Both the position numbers and the translations under genes were made by a program. Positions 16,951 to 27,309 of a DNA stretch of 64,000 bases are shown here, in pieces; positions within the stretch are counted from its first letter, which is position 1, and each line of letters starts with the position of its first letter. The notes beneath the pieces were generated by a model. That model ran no database searches. It was not told the DNA's origin and saw nothing but the letters and a program-made list of their open reading frames with translations. The stretch is from Rhizobium sp. Root1220 (GTDB taxonomy: Bacteria > Pseudomonadota > Alphaproteobacteria > Rhizobiales > Rhizobiaceae), in the NCBI RefSeq assembly GCF_001426265.1, contig NZ_LMDG01000023.1, forward strand, positions 273,826 to 337,825, given 5' to 3'.

Positions 16951-18221
16951 GCGGCGTCGAGGTCATCACCTTCGGCTGTCGTCTGAATACCTACGAATCC
17001 GAAGTGATGCGGGCCGAGGCCGAAAAGGCCGGGCTCAACAACGCGATTCTGGTCAATACCTGCGCTGTCACAGGCGAGGCCGTGCGTCAGGCGCGACAGG
17101 CGATCCGACGGGCGCGGCGCGACAATCCGCATGCCCGCATCATCGTTACCGGCTGCGCGGCGCAGACCGAGAAGGAGACCTTCGCCGGCATGGCAGAGGT
17201 CGACGCGGTGCTCGGCAACGAGGAGAAGCTGAAGAGCGTAAACTATCGGGCGCTGCCCGATTTCGGGGTCTCGGCAGAGGAGAAGCTGAGGGTCAACGAC
17301 ATCATGAGCGTGCGCCAGACGGCGCCGCAGATGGTCAAGCATATCGACGGCCACGTGCGGGCGTTCATCCAAGTGCAGAACGGCTGCGACCATCGCTGCA
17401 CCTTCTGCATCATCCCCTATGGCCGCGGCAATTCGCGCTCGGTGCCGATGGGATCAGTCGTGGACCAGGCGCGGCGGCTGGTCGAAAGCGGCTATCGCGA
17501 GATCGTGCTGACCGGCGTCGATGCCACCAGCTACGGTGCCGACCTGCCGGGTGAGCCAACGCTCGGGCTGCTCGCCAAGACGCTTCTGAAGCAGATCCCC
17601 GATATCAGCAGGCTCAGGTTATCGTCGATCGACAGTATCGAGGCGGACAGGCATCTGCTCGACCTGATCGGCGACGAGGTGCGGTTCATGCCACATCTGC
17701 ATCTGTCGTTGCAGCATGGCGACGACATGATCCTGAAGCGGATGAAGCGTCGGCATTCGAGCGCCGATGCGCTGGCTTTCGTCAACGATGTCAGGCGGCT
17801 GCGGCCCGAGATCAGCATCGGCGCGGACATGATCGCCGGTTTCCCCACAGAGACCGAAGAGATGTTTGGCAATGCCATCAGGCTCGCCGAAGAGGCAGGC
17901 ATCGCGCATCTGCACGTTTTCCCCTATAGCCCGCGACCGGGAACGCCGGCGGCGCGCATGCCGCAACTCGACCGGGCGTTGGTCAAGGAGCGGGCCGCAA
18001 GGCTGCGTGCCACTGGACATATGCTGCACCAGTCCCATCTCGACGGCATGGTCGGCACACGGCAATGGCTGCTGGTGGAAAACAACGGACTGGCGCATAC
18101 GGAAAACTTCACGCTTGTCGCAGCACCGGGCCTCAGCCCCCGCGCGCTGGTGCCGGTCGATATCACCGGCCATAACGGCAAGCATCTCGACATGCAATTG
18201 ACGGCCGCCGACGCGGCCTGA
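16947..18221 (+). CDS. mtaB: tRNA t6A37 methylthiotransferase MtaB
   Basis: A radical-SAM methylthiotransferase that converts t6A37 to ms2t6A in tRNAs reading ANN codons. The 424-residue protein has the N-terminal cluster cysteines C11, C39 and C70, the radical-SAM triad C147, C151 and C154 ([13 protein letters not shown]), and a C-terminal TRAM-like region. The [10 protein letters not shown] opening separates MtaB from MiaB and RimO. The start is a GTG at 16947 overlapping the dapF stop, which fixes the N-terminus well; the frame is open much further upstream inside dapF, but that part is not family sequence. Confidence 0.95.
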   Translation: MSGVEVITFGCRLNTYESEVMRAEAEKAGLNNAILVNTCAVTGEAVRQARQAIRRARRDNPHARIIVTGCAAQTEKETFAGMAEVDAVLGNEEKLKSVNYRALPDFGVSAEEKLRVNDIMSVRQTAPQMVKHIDGHVRAFIQVQNGCDHRCTFCIIPYGRGNSRSVPMGSVVDQARRLVESGYREIVLTGVDATSYGADLPGEPTLGLLAKTLLKQIPDISRLRLSSIDSIEADRHLLDLIGDEVRFMPHLHLSLQHGDDMILKRMKRRHSSADALAFVNDVRRLRPEISIGADMIAGFPTETEEMFGNAIRLAEEAGIAHLHVFPYSPRPGTPAARMPQLDRALVKERAARLRATGHMLHQSHLDGMVGTRQWLLVENNGLAHTENFTLVAAPGLSPRALVPVDITGHNGKHLDMQLTAADAA

Positions 18222-18236
18222 GTTTACGGAATTCTC

Positions 18237-19820
18237 ATGGCGTTCAGTTTCATCAAAAAGGTCTTCACCTTCGGCAAGGAAAAGCCGCTGGAGGAGCAGA
18301 CGGACGCGGTCGAACCGAGGGCACTGGAAGCCGAGCTGGAGCCGCATTCGCGGGTCGAGGATCTGCCGGTTTCGGTAGATCCGGTTCTCCCGGAGGAGAT
18401 GGATACGGCCGGAGGGCCGGCGGGCGATGATAGCCCGACGCCGGAGGAGTCCGCCGAGGCGTTGGCGTCCGTATCGTTGCCTGCGGACGAGGAGGACGAG
18501 GTTTCCGAGGTTCTGCCCGCCGAAGTCATGACCGGTGATATCGGCCTCGTGCCGCTGTCGTTGCTCGAGGCTGAAGCCGAAGCTGAGCCGGCGGCCGATA
18601 CCGTTGCGGAGACGCCGGTGTCTCCGAAGACTCTACATGAGCGCGCAGATCGTTTCAACGGTCAGGCGACGGATGTTGAGGCCGTTGAACCGCATGCCGA
18701 AGTGATTCCGACAGAAGCGGCCAGCCCCGAGCTATTGTCCCCGCCCGAAGGGGAGATGCTGGACAGCAGAGAGGAACCGACAGCCTTCGATCCCGAGATG
18801 GTTGAATCGACCGATCCTGCTGAACTCGTCAGCCCGATTCTCCCCAAGGGCTTCGCTACCGGCCCCGCCGTTTCAGAACCGGCCGCGATCGTGCCGGGGG
18901 CAAAGCTGTCCTGGTTTCAGCGCCTGCGTGCTGGCCTTGCCCGTACCTCATCGCACCTCACCGGCCAGATTTCAGCGCTCTTCACCAAGCGCAAGCTCGA
19001 CGACGATACGCTGCAGGATCTCGAGGATCTGCTGATCCAGGCCGATCTCGGCGTGGAGACGGCAATGCGGGTCACCGATACGCTGGCCTCCGAGCGCTAC
19101 GGCAAGGATGTGAGCGGCGAGGATGTCAGCCGCATCATGGCGACAGAGATCGCCAAGGTGCTGAAGCCGGTCGCCAAGCCGCTGCAACTCGATCTCAGCC
19201 ACAAGCCGCATGTCATCCTCGTCGTCGGCGTCAACGGTACCGGCAAGACGACGACGATCGGCAAGCTCGCCGCGAAACTGTCCGGCGCCGGCCTCAAGGT
19301 CATGGTAGCGGCCGGCGACACCTTCCGCGCCGCAGCCATCGAGCAGTTGAAGATCTGGGCCGATCGCACCAAGTCGGAGTTCATCGGCACCAAGCTCGGC
19401 GCCGACGCAGCAGGTCTTGCCTATGATGCCTTCGAGCAGGCGAAGCAGAAGAAATGCGACGTGCTGATCATCGATACCGCCGGTCGCCTGCAGAACAAGA
19501 CGGAGCTGATGGCGGAACTCGAAAAGATCGTCCGCGTGCTCGGCAAGCTCGATCCGGATGCGCCGCATACGGTGCTGCAGACGCTCGACGCCACCACCGG
19601 GCAGAACGCGCTGAGCCAGGTGGAGATCTTCCGCAATGTCGCCGGGGTCAACGGCCTCATCATGACCAAGCTCGACGGCACGGCGCGTGGCGGCATCCTC
19701 GTCGCCATCTCCGCCAAGCACAAGCTGCCGGTCTATTTCATCGGCGTCGGCGAAGGGGTCGACGACCTGGAGCCGTTCGAGGCCGAGGATTTCGCCCATG
19801 CCATTGCCGGGCTTGGCTGA
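18237..19820 (+). CDS. ftsY: Signal recognition particle receptor FtsY
   Basis: The SRP receptor GTPase that docks Ffh-ribosome complexes at the inner membrane. Of its 527 residues, about the first 220 form an acidic, Pro/Ala-rich A domain beginning MAFSFIKKVFTFGKEKP, probably the membrane-associating part. The NG domain follows: FQRLRAGLARTSSHLTGQI, the P-loop VNGTGKTTTIGKLA near residue 335, GDTFRAAAIEQLK, DTAGRLQNK and TKLDGTARGG. Its partner Ffh is encoded about 6 kb away on the other strand. The acidic A domain tolerates variation, so the start at ATG 18237 rests on the basic-hydrophobic N-terminus. It lies 15 bases after mtaB. Confidence 0.96.
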   Translation: MAFSFIKKVFTFGKEKPLEEQTDAVEPRALEAELEPHSRVEDLPVSVDPVLPEEMDTAGGPAGDDSPTPEESAEALASVSLPADEEDEVSEVLPAEVMTGDIGLVPLSLLEAEAEAEPAADTVAETPVSPKTLHERADRFNGQATDVEAVEPHAEVIPTEAASPELLSPPEGEMLDSREEPTAFDPEMVESTDPAELVSPILPKGFATGPAVSEPAAIVPGAKLSWFQRLRAGLARTSSHLTGQISALFTKRKLDDDTLQDLEDLLIQADLGVETAMRVTDTLASERYGKDVSGEDVSRIMATEIAKVLKPVAKPLQLDLSHKPHVILVVGVNGTGKTTTIGKLAAKLSGAGLKVMVAAGDTFRAAAIEQLKIWADRTKSEFIGTKLGADAAGLAYDAFEQAKQKKCDVLIIDTAGRLQNKTELMAELEKIVRVLGKLDPDAPHTVLQTLDATTGQNALSQVEIFRNVAGVNGLIMTKLDGTARGGILVAISAKHKLPVYFIGVGEGVDDLEPFEAEDFAHAIAGLG

Positions 19821-19907
19821 TGCCATTGCCGCGAACGGCCATTGATGCCACACATATGCCCGCAAACGCGAGCAAGCGTCTCGTGACGAAGAACGGATTT
19901 TGATAGT

Positions 19908-20552
19908 ATGACGACCGAGAGCGATATCACCCCGTCGGCTGCCGACAAGCATCACCCGATGCTCAAGCTGGCACTTGAGCTTGGCCCGCTGATGATTTTC
20001 TTCTTCGCCAATCTGCGCGGTCCCTGGCTGGTAGAGAAGTTTCCGGCGCTGGCAGCTCTCGGGGGCCCGCTGTTCGTCGCGACCGCGCTGTTCATGGCGG
20101 CGACGATCATCTCGCTGATCATTTCCAAGGTTGTGCTCCGGCACCTGCCGATCATGCCGTTCGTCTCGGGCATCGTCGTGCTGGTCTTCGGCTCGCTGTC
20201 GATCTACCTGCAGGACGAAACCTTCATCAAGATGAAGCCGACGATCATCAATGCGCTGTTCGGCTTCACGTTGCTTGGCGGTCTTGCCTTCGGCAAGTCG
20301 CTGCTCGGGTACGTCTTCAATGCCGCCTTCCAGCTCGATGCCGAGGGATGGCGCAAGCTCACGATACGCTGGGGCATCTTCTTCCTGTTCCTCGCGGTGC
20401 TGAACGAGGTCGTCTGGCGCAATTTCTCCGATGATTTCTGGGTTGCCTTCAAGGTCTGGGGAACAATGCCGATCACGATCATCTTCACACTTGCGCAGAT
20501 GCCGCTGATCATGAAGCATACGGTCACACCGGCGGGAGAGACCGAGAAGTGA
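19908..20552 (+). CDS. ispZ: Septation protein A / YciB-family inner-membrane protein
   Basis: A 214-residue integral membrane protein with about five or six hydrophobic segments. The opening [20 protein letters not shown] and the block [30 protein letters not shown], followed by [20 protein letters not shown], are signatures of the YciB/IspZ (intracellular septation protein A) family. In enterobacteria YciB contacts division and cell-wall elongation proteins; the molecular activity is unclear. It lies 87 bases after ftsY and overlaps the following DUF2585 gene by four bases (GTGA), so the two are translationally coupled. Confidence 0.93.
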   Translation: MTTESDITPSAADKHHPMLKLALELGPLMIFFFANLRGPWLVEKFPALAALGGPLFVATALFMAATIISLIISKVVLRHLPIMPFVSGIVVLVFGSLSIYLQDETFIKMKPTIINALFGFTLLGGLAFGKSLLGYVFNAAFQLDAEGWRKLTIRWGIFFLFLAVLNEVVWRNFSDDFWVAFKVWGTMPITIIFTLAQMPLIMKHTVTPAGETEK

Positions 20553-21136
20553 CAACACTGGATACGGCAGAGCGAACGAAGCATCAGGCGTTCTGGTTCG
20601 CCGCATGCCTTGCGGTCTTACTGGTCCAGATCATTGCCGAATACATGATGGGGCGGACGCCGATCTGCACCTGTGGCTACATCAAGCTATGGGAAGGCAC
20701 CGTCAATTCGAGCGGGAATTCGCAGCATCTCTCCGACTGGTACACGCCATCGCACATCATTCATGGCTTCATCTTCTATGGCGTCGCGCATCTGCTGTTG
20801 CGCGGCAAGCCGATCGCCATGCGGCTGCTGCTGGCTTTGGTGATCGAATCCGGCTGGGAACTGCTGGAGAACTCGCCGCTGATCATAGACCGCTATCGCA
20901 CGGCGACAATCTCGCTCGACTACTACGGTGACAGCATCCTCAATTCGGCGATGGACACGGTGTTCATGGTTGTCGGGTTCTTCTTCGCCTCGCGCGCCCC
21001 TGTGGCGCTGACGGTGGCGCTCGCCATTTTCTTCGAGATCTTCACCGGATACATGATCAGGGACAATCTGACGCTGAACGTGTTGATGCTGGTCTGGCCG
21101 CTGGAGGCTGTGAAGACCTGGCAGGGTGGGGTGTGA
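20549..21136 (+). CDS. DUF2585 family (UPF0314) membrane protein
   Basis: A 195-residue membrane protein of a conserved but uncharacterised alphaproteobacterial family. Four or so hydrophobic segments surround motifs rich in charged residues: [50 protein letters not shown] and [12 protein letters not shown]. The conserved His, Glu, Arg and Asp in membrane-adjacent loops suggest an enzyme or a transporter rather than a structural protein, which is inference. The GTG start at 20549 overlaps the ispZ stop. It converges on ccmG with 51 bases between. Confidence 0.88.
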   Translation: MTTLDTAERTKHQAFWFAACLAVLLVQIIAEYMMGRTPICTCGYIKLWEGTVNSSGNSQHLSDWYTPSHIIHGFIFYGVAHLLLRGKPIAMRLLLALVIESGWELLENSPLIIDRYRTATISLDYYGDSILNSAMDTVFMVVGFFFASRAPVALTVALAIFFEIFTGYMIRDNLTLNVLMLVWPLEAVKTWQGGV

Positions 21137-21187
21137 CCGGAATGGTAGCGGCCTGAAGATCCCTCGGCATTGTGTGGCCGGGGTCTC

Positions 21188-21793
21188 TTAGGAATTTGGC
21201 GTTCCCAGCGCCTTTTCAATCGCCGGAAACAGGCCTTCCCTGAGGCTGACCTCATCGAACGGGCCAACTCTCTTGTAGAGGATGGTTCCATCCGGGGCGA
21301 CGAGGTAACTCTCCGGAATGCCATAGACACCCCAGTCGATCGCAGCCTGGCCCTTGGGATCGACGCCGATCGCCGCGTAGGGGTTGCCGAGTTCGCCGAG
21401 GAAGCGGAGCGCGTTGTCGTTCTTATCTTTGTAGTTGATCGCAACAATGTTGAGTCGGCCGTTTTTCGCCAGCTCTTTCAGGATCGGATGTTCCTCGCGA
21501 CAGGGGATGCACCAGGAGGCGAAGACATTGACCAGCGTCAGCTTGCCCTTGATGGCCGCGTCCGTCAGCCCCGGCAGGTTGGCGCCCTCGAGCGGCGGCA
21601 GGTTCAGCGAAGGGGCCTTGGTGCCAAGCAGCGCCGATGGAATCTCCGAGATGTCCTTGCCGTGCACGTCCTGATCATAGAGCATCTTGGCGGCCGTGGC
21701 CGCGATGCCGCCGAAGACGATGAGAGGGATGAGGGCGACGGCATAGCGCCCGAAACCGCGCCTCGGTGGAGGGACATCAGGTGCGTCGGTCAT
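21188..21793 (-). CDS. ccmG: Thiol:disulfide interchange protein of cytochrome c maturation
   Basis: A periplasmic, membrane-anchored thioredoxin that keeps apocytochrome c haem-binding cysteines reduced. Of its 201 residues, one N-terminal membrane anchor spans about 17-36, followed by a thioredoxin fold with [10 protein letters not shown] (C95, C98) and the cis-Pro loop YGIPESYLV. The length and the GVYGIPE signature identify CcmG/DsbE rather than a general thioredoxin. Its ATG overlaps the ccmD stop by four bases. It is last in the minus-strand ccmA-B-C-D-G run; ccmE, ccmF, ccmH and ccmI are not in the window. Confidence 0.95.
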   Translation of the reverse strand: MTDAPDVPPPRRGFGRYAVALIPLIVFGGIAATAAKMLYDQDVHGKDISEIPSALLGTKAPSLNLPPLEGANLPGLTDAAIKGKLTLVNVFASWCIPCREEHPILKELAKNGRLNIVAINYKDKNDNALRFLGELGNPYAAIGVDPKGQAAIDWGVYGIPESYLVAPDGTILYKRVGPFDEVSLREGLFPAIEKALGTPNS

Positions 21794-21957
21794 TGTCTGC
21801 CCTTCATCGGCGCCGAACGTCGGCGGATGCCGGATGCCTCGAGTGCCGCCAGTTCCTTCCGGCGCGCGTGGCCGTCGAGCCAGGTCCAGACCGTGACGGC
21901 GACCACGACGAAGGCGGCGAAGGCGTAGGAACCGTAGACGTAGAAAGCATGCGTCAT
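21790..21957 (-). CDS. ccmD: Haem exporter protein CcmD
   Basis: A very small gene (55 residues) between ccmC and ccmG. It encodes [16 protein letters not shown] followed by a single membrane helix (to about residue 25), then [22 protein letters not shown]. The aromatic opening, one helix, and a basic tail with RRKELAALE are the CcmD pattern. CcmD joins CcmABC and is needed to release holo-CcmE. It starts three bases after the ccmC stop and overlaps ccmG by four bases (ATGA), which fixes both ends. Confidence 0.9.
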   Translation of the reverse strand: MTHAFYVYGSYAFAAFVVVAVTVWTWLDGHARRKELAALEASGIRRRSAPMKGRQ

Positions 21958-21960
21958 CGT

Positions 21961-22722
21961 CTATCCCTCGCGGCTTGCCAGGCGTGCCGCCAGCCGGCGC
22001 TGGGCGGCGATGCGGCGGCGCCAGATTTCATTGCGCATGGCCATCACGTGCAGGGTGAAGAACAGGGCGGTGAAAGCAATGGCCATGACCAGCAACGGGC
22101 GCAGGAATTCCGGGTCGATTGCCGGGCCGTCAAGGCGAAGCACGCTCGCTGACTGATGCAGTGTATTCCACCAGTCGACGGAGAACTTGATGATCGGGAT
22201 GTTGACGAAGCCGACAAGGATCAGCACGGCGCTGACGCGGGCGGCCTTCGACGGCTCGTCCATGGCGCGGTTGAGCGCGATCAGGCCGAGATACATCAGG
22301 AAAAGGACGAAGACGGACGTCAACCGTGCGTCCCAGACCCACCAGGTGCCCCACATCGGCTTGCCCCAGAGCGAGCCGGTGACCAGCGCGATCAGGGTGA
22401 AGGCGGCGCCGAGCGGGGCGGCTGCCTTTGCTGACACATCGGCGAGCGGGTGGCGCCAGACCAGTGTGCCGACCGCCGAGATGCTCATGATCGTATAGCC
22501 CATCATCGCCAGCCAGGCCGCAGGCACGTGGATATACATGATGCGGACTGTTTCGCCCTGCTGGTAGTCGCCCTCGGTCGTGAAGCTGAGATACAGCCCC
22601 ACGATAAAACAGAGGGTGGTGAAACCGGCCATCCACGGGACAAGACGGGAGGCGAGCGCCAGGAACCGCGTCGGGTTGGCGAGGTCGCTGAATTTGGTGA
22701 TGGCTAGGCTGGTTTCGCTCAT
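21961..22722 (-). CDS. ccmC: Haem exporter membrane protein CcmC
   Basis: A six-helix membrane protein that presents haem to CcmE. At 253 residues it shows the WWD-type haem-handling segment (TWWVWDARLTS) and the external histidine in YIHVPAAWLAMMGY; a second His region is NTLHQSASV. The ATG at 22722 has AAGGAAAG upstream on the minus strand and gives the family N-terminus; an open extension to 22758 is not supported. It lies 48 bases after ccmB and three before ccmD. Confidence 0.95.
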   Translation of the reverse strand: MSETSLAITKFSDLANPTRFLALASRLVPWMAGFTTLCFIVGLYLSFTTEGDYQQGETVRIMYIHVPAAWLAMMGYTIMSISAVGTLVWRHPLADVSAKAAAPLGAAFTLIALVTGSLWGKPMWGTWWVWDARLTSVFVLFLMYLGLIALNRAMDEPSKAARVSAVLILVGFVNIPIIKFSVDWWNTLHQSASVLRLDGPAIDPEFLRPLLVMAIAFTALFFTLHVMAMRNEIWRRRIAAQRRLAARLASREG

Positions 22723-22770
22723 GCCGCTTTCCTTACCGCGATCTGTCGTTTGGAGCAATCTGAGGCCGGA

Positions 22771-23430
22771 TCAATCCGATGTGTTGCGCAGCGCAAGCGC
22801 CGCTGCCGCCGGGCCGATCACGGCGAAGAACAGGGTGAGCGCAATCAGGACCAGGAAGGGCGGCAGGAACGGCGACGGTCCCTCGACGGCGGCATAGGTG
22901 GCGCTGACGCCGAAAATCAGGACCGGGATGGTGAGCGGTAGCACGAGGATCGAAACCAGCAGGCCGCCGCGCGGCAGCGCCACGGCCACGGCGGCGCCGA
23001 CCGCGCCGATGAAGGTAATCGCAGGCGTCCCGACCAGCAACGTCAGCATGGTTGCGCCGATCGCGGTCTCGCTCATGTTCATGAACAGGCCGAGCAATGG
23101 CGAGGCGATGACCAGCGGCAGGCTGGTGGAGATCCAATGGGCCAGGCACTTGGTCAGCACCGTCAGCACCAGCGGCGTTTCGTGCATCAACATCAGATCG
23201 AGCGTGCCATCGTCTCGCTCGGCCTGGAACAGGCGGTCGAGACCGAGCAGCGCCGCCAGCAGCGCACCGATCCAGACGATGGCCGGGCCGATGCGGGAAA
23301 GCAGCGCCAGATCCGGGCCGACTCCGAAGGGGATGACGGCGACGACCGTCAGGAAGAACAGCACGCCGACCAACGCGCCGCCACCGGCGCGGATGGAGAG
23401 TTTCATGTCACGCAGGAGGAGGGCGGTCAT
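22771..23430 (-). CDS. ccmB: Haem exporter membrane protein CcmB
   Basis: The permease partner of CcmA. The 219-residue protein has about six membrane helices and begins MTALLLRDMKLSIRAGGGAL, a typical CcmB opening, followed by ALLGLDRLFQAERDDGTLDLML, the conserved cytoplasmic loop that likely contacts the ATPase. With CcmA and CcmC it uses ATP to release haem-loaded CcmE. The start chosen is ATG 23430; the frame continues to 23502 into the ccmA-ccmB spacer, with non-family sequence. Confidence 0.95.
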   Translation of the reverse strand: MTALLLRDMKLSIRAGGGALVGVLFFLTVVAVIPFGVGPDLALLSRIGPAIVWIGALLAALLGLDRLFQAERDDGTLDLMLMHETPLVLTVLTKCLAHWISTSLPLVIASPLLGLFMNMSETAIGATMLTLLVGTPAITFIGAVGAAVAVALPRGGLLVSILVLPLTIPVLIFGVSATYAAVEGPSPFLPPFLVLIALTLFFAVIGPAAAALALRNTSD

Positions 23431-23476
23431 GCGTGAGCCTGGGGTTTGGGAGGGGTTTTTATTGCCGACATATCCA

Positions 23477-24154
23477 TCATCCCCACGCCCCCATATCCCC
23501 ACCCGAAAACCCCGTCATCCGCAGCTCCCCCGCTTCCGCAAGCCCGAGTGGCTGGTGGGTTGCGGCAATGACGATGCCGCCGGTCTGGCGGTGCGTCTCG
23601 ATCAGCGCGGCGAACAACGCGTCGGCGCTGGCATCCAGTGCTGCCGTCGGTTCGTCGAGGAGCCAGATCGGGCGATAGGCTACCAGCAGCTTGGCGAAGG
23701 CGAAGCGGCGTTGCTGGCCGGCGGAGAGATAGCCGAAGGGGAGGTGGGTGATGCCGGGCAGGCCGACAGCGGCGGCCGCTTCCTCAATGGACAACGCGGC
23801 ATTGATATTTCCGTTGCAGAGAAAGTCGCGCCAGAAGATGAGATTTTCCGCGACCGTCAACTCGCTTTTCATGGCGTTGCGATGGCCGAGATAGTGGCTG
23901 ACCTCGCCGACACGCCGTTGTGCATCGCCATCCGAATCAGTCAGCGCCACGGTGCCCGTGTCGGGTCGCAACAGGCCGGCGACCACACGAAGTAAAGTTG
24001 ACTTTCCCGATCCATTTTTACCTGTCAAAACCAGCGCTTCGCCAGATTCCAGACGAAAGGATATGTCCTGGAAAATCAGGTCTTCGCCCCGGCGTGCAGC
24101 CAGATTGACGGCATCAAGATGCATGCCTTTCAAGGGGTTTAATTTTTCAGTCAT
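23477..24154 (-). CDS. ccmA: Haem exporter ATP-binding protein CcmA
   Basis: The ABC ATPase of the cytochrome c maturation complex. Walker A is TGKNGSGKST, the signature region is FGYLSAGQQRRFAFAKLL (LSAGQ in place of LSGGQ, usual in CcmA), and Walker B is WLLDEPTAALD. It is 225 residues from ATG 24154. A shorter start at ATG 24124 (MHLDAVNLAARRGED) fits many homologues; neither has a well-spaced ribosome site. It is first in the ccm run and divergent from acnA, sharing about 230 bases of regulatory sequence. Confidence 0.94.
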   Translation of the reverse strand: MTEKLNPLKGMHLDAVNLAARRGEDLIFQDISFRLESGEALVLTGKNGSGKSTLLRVVAGLLRPDTGTVALTDSDGDAQRRVGEVSHYLGHRNAMKSELTVAENLIFWRDFLCNGNINAALSIEEAAAAVGLPGITHLPFGYLSAGQQRRFAFAKLLVAYRPIWLLDEPTAALDASADALFAALIETHRQTGGIVIAATHQPLGLAEAGELRMTGFSGGDMGAWG

Positions 24155-24269
24155 CGCAATGCAAAAAAATCCGAAATGAACCACGCACTCTCTGGCACCT
24201 TTCTTAGAAATTATCTATAAGACCCGCAACCACGCCAGCGGCCGGCGTGAATTCCATCCTAGCGCCGAA

Positions 24270-24288
24270 CATGAAGTCTTACTTCATG
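24270..24288. promoter_or_regulatory. Palindrome in the ccmA-acnA divergent region
   Basis: An exact inverted repeat of CATGAAGT (24270-24277) and ACTTCATG (24281-24288) with a 3-base spacer, about 95 bases before the acnA start. Its size and symmetry suit a dimeric regulator operator. I do not recognise the consensus, and it could equally be a small RNA hairpin in the acnA leader. Confidence 0.4.
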
Positions 24289-24383
24289 TGCGGACAGCGG
24301 AAATGGCCGTACCCGCATCCTGATGTGCATAACGTGCATAGGCGTCCGCACAATTGTGTTCGCTATCAGAAACGGGGTCTCTC

Positions 24384-27074
24384 GTGTCTAAATCTGTTGA
24401 CAGCTTTAATTGTCGTTCCACGCTTTCCGTGAACGGCAAGGACTACGTCTATTTCAGCCTTCCCAAGGCTGAAGCAAATGGCCTTGCAGGTGTTTCGAAG
24501 CTTCCTTATTCGATGAAGGTTCTACTCGAGAACCTGCTGCGCTTCGAAGATGGCCAGTCCGTCACCAAGGAACACATCCTGGCTGTCGCCGAATGGCTGA
24601 ACAACAAAGGCGCCGTTGAAAACGAAATTGCCTATCGCCCGGCGCGCGTGCTGATGCAGGACTTCACCGGTGTTCCGGCCGTCGTCGACCTTGCCGCGAT
24701 GCGCGATGCGATGGTGTCGCTCGGTGGCGATCCCGAGAAGATCAACCCGCTGGTTCCCGTCGACCTCGTCATCGACCATTCGGTCATCGTCGACGAATTC
24801 GGCACGCCGCAGGCTTTTGCCAGGAATGTCGAGCTGGAATACCAGCGCAACGGCGAGCGCTACCGCTTCCTGAAGTGGGGCCAGCAGGCCTTCAAGAATT
24901 TCCGCGTCGTTCCTCCGGGCACTGGCATCTGTCATCAGGTGAATCTCGAATATCTCGGCCAGACGGTCTGGACCAAGGAAGAGGACGGCGAGACGATCGC
25001 TTATCCCGACACCTGCGTCGGCACCGATTCACACACGACGATGATCAACGGTCTCGGCGTTCTCGGCTGGGGCGTTGGCGGTATCGAAGCGGAAGCGGCC
25101 ATGCTCGGCCAGCCGGTTTCCATGCTCCTGCCAGAAGTCATCGGATTCAAGCTGACCGGCAAGCTCAGGGAAGGCGTCACGGCAACCGACCTCGTTCTTA
25201 CCGTCGTGCAGATGCTGCGCAAGAAGGGCGTCGTTTCGAAGTTCGTCGAATTCTTCGGCCCGGGCATGGACAACATGCCGCTCGCTGACCGCGCGACGAT
25301 CGGCAACATGGGTCCGGAATATGGCGCGACCTGCGGCTTCTTCCCGGTCGACGGCGAAACCATCAACTACCTCACCATGTCCGGCCGCACGCATGACCGG
25401 ATCGCACTCGTCGAAGCCTATTCCAAGGCTCAAGGGATGTGGCGGGAAGGCGACGGCTCGGAACTGGTCTTCACCGATACGCTCGAACTCGATCTCGGTG
25501 ATGTCGTGCCGTCGATGGCCGGCCCGAAGCGTCCGGAAGGCCGCATCTCGCTGGAGAATATCGCATCCGGCTTCGCCACCTCGCTGGACACCGAATACAA
25601 GAAGCCCGGCCAGCTCTCCAACCGCTATGCGGTAGAAGGCAGCGATTACGACATCGGCCATGGCGACGTTGCCATTGCCGCGATCACGTCCTGCACCAAC
25701 ACCTCCAACCCGTCGGTGCTGATCGCCGCCGGCCTGCTCGCTCGCAATGCGGTCGCCAAGGGCCTGAAGACCAAGCCGTGGGTCAAGACGTCGCTGGCGC
25801 CTGGATCGCAGGTCGTCGGCGAATATCTTGCCAAGTCCGGCCTGCAGGCCGACCTCGACAAGCTCGGCTTCAATCTCGTCGGCTTCGGCTGCACGACCTG
25901 TATCGGCAACTCCGGCCCGCTGCCGGCGCCGATCTCGAAGACGATCAACGACAAGGGCCTGATCGCTGCCGGCGTACTGTCGGGCAACCGCAATTTCGAG
26001 GGCCGCATTTCGCCGGACGTCCAGGCGAACTATCTGGCCTCGCCTCCGCTCGTCGTCGCCTACGCGCTCGCCGGTACGGTCCAGAAGGACCTGACCAAGG
26101 AGCCGATCGGCGAGGACCAGGACGGCAAGCCGGTGTTCCTGAAGGATATCTGGCCGACCTCGCACGAAGTTCAGGAATTCATCCTGAAATACGTCACGCG
26201 CGAACTATACGAGAGCAAGTACGCCGACGTGTTCAAGGGTGACGAGAATTGGCAGGCCGTGCAGATCCCTCCGGGCCAGACCTATGCCTGGGACGACAAC
26301 TCGACCTACGTCCAGAACCCACCCTACTTCGTCGGCATGGGCAAGACCGGCTCCGGCATCTCCGACATCAAGGGCGCTCGCGTCCTCGGCCTGTTTGGCG
26401 ACAAGATCACCACTGACCACATTTCTCCAGCCGGTTCCATCAAGGCAGCGTCCCCTGCGGGTGCCTACCTTCTCGAGCACAACGTCGGCGTCGCGGACTT
26501 CAACCAGTACGGCACGCGCCGCGGCAACCACGAAGTGATGATGCGCGGCACGTTTGCCAACATCCGCATCCGCAACCACATGCTCGGCCCGAATGGGAAG
26601 GAAGGTGGCTACACAATCCATTACCCGTCGAAGGAAGAGGAATCGATCTACGATGCGGCCATGCAGTACAAGGCCGAAGGCGTTCCGCTGGTCATCTTCG
26701 CCGGTGTCGAATACGGCAACGGCTCGTCGCGTGACTGGGCTGCCAAGGGTACCAACCTGCTCGGCGTCAAGGCCGTGATCGCGCAGTCGTTCGAGCGTAT
26801 CCACCGCTCGAACCTGGTCGGCATGGGCATCGTGCCCTTCGTCTTCGAAGAGGGCACGACCTGGGCATCGCTCGGCCTCAAGGGCGACGAGATCGTCACC
26901 ATCGAGGGTCTTGTGGACATCAAGCCGCGCGAGAAGAAGATCGCCAAGATCACCTATGGCGACGGCACTGTCAGGGACGTCCCGTTGCTGTCGCGTGTCG
27001 ATACGCTCGACGAGGTGATCTACCTCAACAATGGCGGCATCCTGCAGACGGTTCTGCGCGATCTCGCCGCCTGA
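24384..27074 (+). CDS. acnA: Aconitate hydratase A
   Basis: The monomeric aconitase of the TCA cycle, interconverting citrate and isocitrate. The 896-residue length is normal for the IRP/AcnA class. The 4Fe-4S ligands lie in [11 protein letters not shown] and in [35 protein letters not shown] and the C-terminal swivel-domain [13 protein letters not shown] are further signatures. The start is a GTG at 24384 ([18 protein letters not shown]) following GGGGTCTCTC; the in-frame extension to 24354 is not family sequence. It is transcribed away from ccmA, with its own hairpin terminator. Aconitases of this class can also bind RNA when iron-depleted, which cannot be judged here. Confidence 0.98.
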   Translation: MSKSVDSFNCRSTLSVNGKDYVYFSLPKAEANGLAGVSKLPYSMKVLLENLLRFEDGQSVTKEHILAVAEWLNNKGAVENEIAYRPARVLMQDFTGVPAVVDLAAMRDAMVSLGGDPEKINPLVPVDLVIDHSVIVDEFGTPQAFARNVELEYQRNGERYRFLKWGQQAFKNFRVVPPGTGICHQVNLEYLGQTVWTKEEDGETIAYPDTCVGTDSHTTMINGLGVLGWGVGGIEAEAAMLGQPVSMLLPEVIGFKLTGKLREGVTATDLVLTVVQMLRKKGVVSKFVEFFGPGMDNMPLADRATIGNMGPEYGATCGFFPVDGETINYLTMSGRTHDRIALVEAYSKAQGMWREGDGSELVFTDTLELDLGDVVPSMAGPKRPEGRISLENIASGFATSLDTEYKKPGQLSNRYAVEGSDYDIGHGDVAIAAITSCTNTSNPSVLIAAGLLARNAVAKGLKTKPWVKTSLAPGSQVVGEYLAKSGLQADLDKLGFNLVGFGCTTCIGNSGPLPAPISKTINDKGLIAAGVLSGNRNFEGRISPDVQANYLASPPLVVAYALAGTVQKDLTKEPIGEDQDGKPVFLKDIWPTSHEVQEFILKYVTRELYESKYADVFKGDENWQAVQIPPGQTYAWDDNSTYVQNPPYFVGMGKTGSGISDIKGARVLGLFGDKITTDHISPAGSIKAASPAGAYLLEHNVGVADFNQYGTRRGNHEVMMRGTFANIRIRNHMLGPNGKEGGYTIHYPSKEEESIYDAAMQYKAEGVPLVIFAGVEYGNGSSRDWAAKGTNLLGVKAVIAQSFERIHRSNLVGMGIVPFVFEEGTTWASLGLKGDEIVTIEGLVDIKPREKKIAKITYGDGTVRDVPLLSRVDTLDEVIYLNNGGILQTVLRDLAA

Positions 27075-27100
27075 TTTTTAATAGACTTTACTGATAATGG

Positions 27101-27133
27101 CCGCCGGAAAGAAGTTTCCGGCGGTTTTAGTTT
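27101..27133 (+). terminator. Rho-independent terminator of acnA
   Basis: CCGCCGGAAA (27101-27110) pairs with TTTCCGGCGG (27115-27124) around GAAG, followed by TTTTAGTTT. It lies 26 bases past the acnA stop. Confidence 0.88.
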
Positions 27134-27309
27134 GCGACAACGGTATTGAACGCACGGCTCACGACCTTGTGTTTCGGCTGCGCGGGAAGAAGCTGCGTCT
27201 CACCCGTTCGTGACTTTTCGTTTGGGCCGGGAACGACTATCTCTACGTTCATAAATCGGCGCTGTGGCCCTCTGGCGGGCTGCCGGTGTTGAAGAAAAGG
27301 TGCAGGTGA

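Noticed and set aside
18972..20606. Long minus-strand frame opposite ftsY and ispZ
   Set aside because: Antisense to two clearly conserved genes, with composition biased to His, Arg, Asp and Gln.
24247..24432. Short plus-strand frame before acnA
   Set aside because: It overlaps the acnA start in another frame and contains the palindromic regulatory sequence; no coding signs.
25029..26165. Minus-strand frame inside acnA
   Set aside because: Antisense to aconitase active-site coding sequence; no domain.
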